Origin: Streptomyces sp.
Lineage (GTDB): Bacteria > Actinomycetota > Actinomycetes > Streptomycetales > Streptomycetaceae
NCBI GenBank assembly: GCA_003519485.1
Contig: DOWQ01000007.1
Location: forward strand, 3,304 to 10,439
Direction: 5' to 3'
DNA: 7,136 nucleotides
The stretch's first letter is position 1. The number at the start of each line of letters is the position of its first letter. The notes under the pieces were generated by a model that did not search any database, was not told the origin of the DNA, and saw nothing but the letters and a program-made list of their open reading frames with translations. Positions 6,211 to 7,136 of the stretch are shown here, in pieces. Position numbers and translations under genes: made by a program.

Positions 6211-7125
6211 CTACATGAAGTTGCGGGTGTGCAGCGCGGACAGTTCCGCGGCTTTGTCGTCGGGGAAACCCAGGCGGGCCAGGCGGTGGCGGCGGCCGTC
6301 GTCCATCTCCTCCTGCAACTGCTGCACCAGGCGGTAGCCGCGTGCGACGGCCGCCGGCTCCCAGAAGCCCGCGGCCAGCAGGACGAGTGCGTCGAAGACG
6401 TCGGCGTTGAGCCCGGTGGTGTCCAGCAGGGCGTCGTGGCGACGCTCGACGGCGCCGCGCAGACGGGAGCGGAAGGCCGGGTCCGCGGTGGACCGGTGGG
6501 CGAGGTGGGCGACGCCGAAGGCCACGTGCCGGGCCTCGTCCTGGCGTGCCAGGCGGGTGACAACCCGGGTGACCGGGTCCGGGGCGTGCTGGTCCAGGAA
6601 GGACAGCAGGTTCAGAAAGGTGCCCTCGCCGAGCACGGGGAGCAGGAACGTGGCCAGGGAGAAGTCGGGTTCGCTCAGCAGCGTCGCCAGCGAGGCGCGG
6701 CCGCCCGCGGAGGAGGTGCCCATGCGGCCGCCCCGGAGCAGGGCCCGCCGGGTGAAGACCTCCACGTGCCGGGCCTCCTCGGCCGCCTGCACCGCGAGCA
6801 GTTGCAGGACCTCGCGGAAGTGCGGGTGGACCTGCGCCAGGAGCCTCCCCGGGACGACCAGGGCGACCTGCTCGTTCTCGACCAGGTAGGTCATGATCTG
6901 GACCACCGCCTGCTCGACGGGCGCGGGCAGGGTGGAGTCGGCGTCCCAGTGCACCGCCGTGGCCGGGTTCCACTGGGCGGAGGCGGCGTGTGCGTACAGC
7001 CGTGGGGCCAGGTCGGCCCACACCACGTCGCGGTCGGCCGCCGCGTAGCCCAGATCCGGGCCGCCCGTCCCGACGAGCGCGCCGCGGGCCGCGAGTCCCC
7101 AGCGGTCCGGCGGCCTGGCGACCAC
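6211..7125 (-). CDS. Ferritin-like diiron protein, AurF/R2-like; 5' end probably incomplete
   Basis: The 304 residues readable from GTG at 7125 form a mostly helical protein with two diiron-ligand units. The first is E85-x30-E116-E117-A-R-H120 and the second is E167-x28-D196-E197-A-R-H200. The second unit matches the E-x(28-37)-D-E-x-x-H pattern described for the N-oxygenase AurF; the first has Glu in place of Asp. The six ligands of a carboxylate-bridged diiron site (E85, E117, H120, E167, E197, H200) are thus in place in a four-helix-bundle order. LYAHAASAQWNP (43-54) precedes the first ligand helix. Likely activity is O2-dependent oxidation, desaturation or N-oxygenation of an unknown substrate; iron storage is less likely because the ligand pairs resemble oxygenases. 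The reading frame stays open to the window edge, and the ribosome binding site before 7125 is poor, so the true start may lie outside. It ends 147 bp before glcD, which has its own promoter, so a shared pathway is not indicated. Confidence 0.8.
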   Translation of the reverse strand: MVARPPDRWGLAARGALVGTGGPDLGYAAADRDVVWADLAPRLYAHAASAQWNPATAVHWDADSTLPAPVEQAVVQIMTYLVENEQVALVVPGRLLAQVHPHFREVLQLLAVQAAEEARHVEVFTRRALLRGGRMGTSSAGGRASLATLLSEPDFSLATFLLPVLGEGTFLNLLSFLDQHAPDPVTRVVTRLARQDEARHVAFGVAHLAHRSTADPAFRSRLRGAVERRHDALLDTTGLNADVFDALVLLAAGFWEPAAVARGYRLVQQLQEEMDDGRRHRLARLGFPDDKAAELSALHTRNFM

Positions 7126-7136
7126 GCCGTCCCCGG

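Noticed and set aside
6158..7021. Alternative 287-codon minus-strand frame overlapping the diiron gene
   Set aside because: Arg/Pro/Gly-rich translation without motifs; the other frame holds both EExxH/DExxH ligand units.
42..7125. TTA (bldA-type) codons as developmental control
   Set aside because: The few TAA triplets seen on the plus strand (near 2855 and 2997) fall out of the reading frame on the coding strand, so no in-frame TTA codon was found by eye.
1..7136. Mobile elements, CRISPR arrays, tRNA or rRNA genes
   Set aside because: No transposase or integrase motifs, no regularly spaced repeats, and no tRNA- or rRNA-like stretches were seen.

Overview
This is a GC-rich window (roughly 70% G+C, strongly G/C-biased third codon positions, GTG starts, tight gene junctions), typical of an actinomycete such as Streptomyces or a relative. 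The taxon is inferred from composition and protein style only. All five supported genes lie on the minus strand, so the window reads from right to left.

From right to left it holds: (i) a ferritin-like diiron protein (6211-7125, 5' end probably outside the window) carrying two E-x(28-30)-[DE]-E-x-x-H units, an arrangement like that of AurF-type diiron oxygenases; (ii) a 147-bp gap with a consensus TTGACA -35 box, a plausible -10 and a nested inverted repeat running up to the next ribosome binding site; (iii) a tightly packed set glcD-glcE-glcF (6063 to 1927), whose junctions are a 1-nt gap and a 1-nt overlap, encoding the two FAD-type subunits and the iron-sulfur subunit of a membrane-associated 2-hydroxyacid oxidase; (iv) a 64-bp gap; (v) a 606-residue LctP-family lactate/glycolate permease (1862 to 42); and (vi) a hairpin at the left edge that looks like the operon terminator.

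The four genes make a complete uptake-and-oxidation unit. The permease brings in glycolate and/or lactate, GlcD/GlcE oxidise the 2-hydroxyacid with FAD, and GlcF passes electrons through its clusters to the respiratory chain. GlcD resembles E. coli glycolate oxidase GlcD along its whole length, so glycolate is the first guess. D-lactate cannot be excluded because both the oxidase and permease families handle it. No regulator, malate synthase or LutABC gene is in the window.

I see no undescribed multi-gene system. The points worth a second look are the promoter/operator region of glcD with a competing start and leader ORF, a hexanucleotide G-rich repeat inside glcE, a 12-bp perfect hairpin inside glcD, a hairpin that could mask the permease ribosome binding site, a Gly/Pro/Asp-rich insertion in the permease, and the uncharacterised diiron protein.
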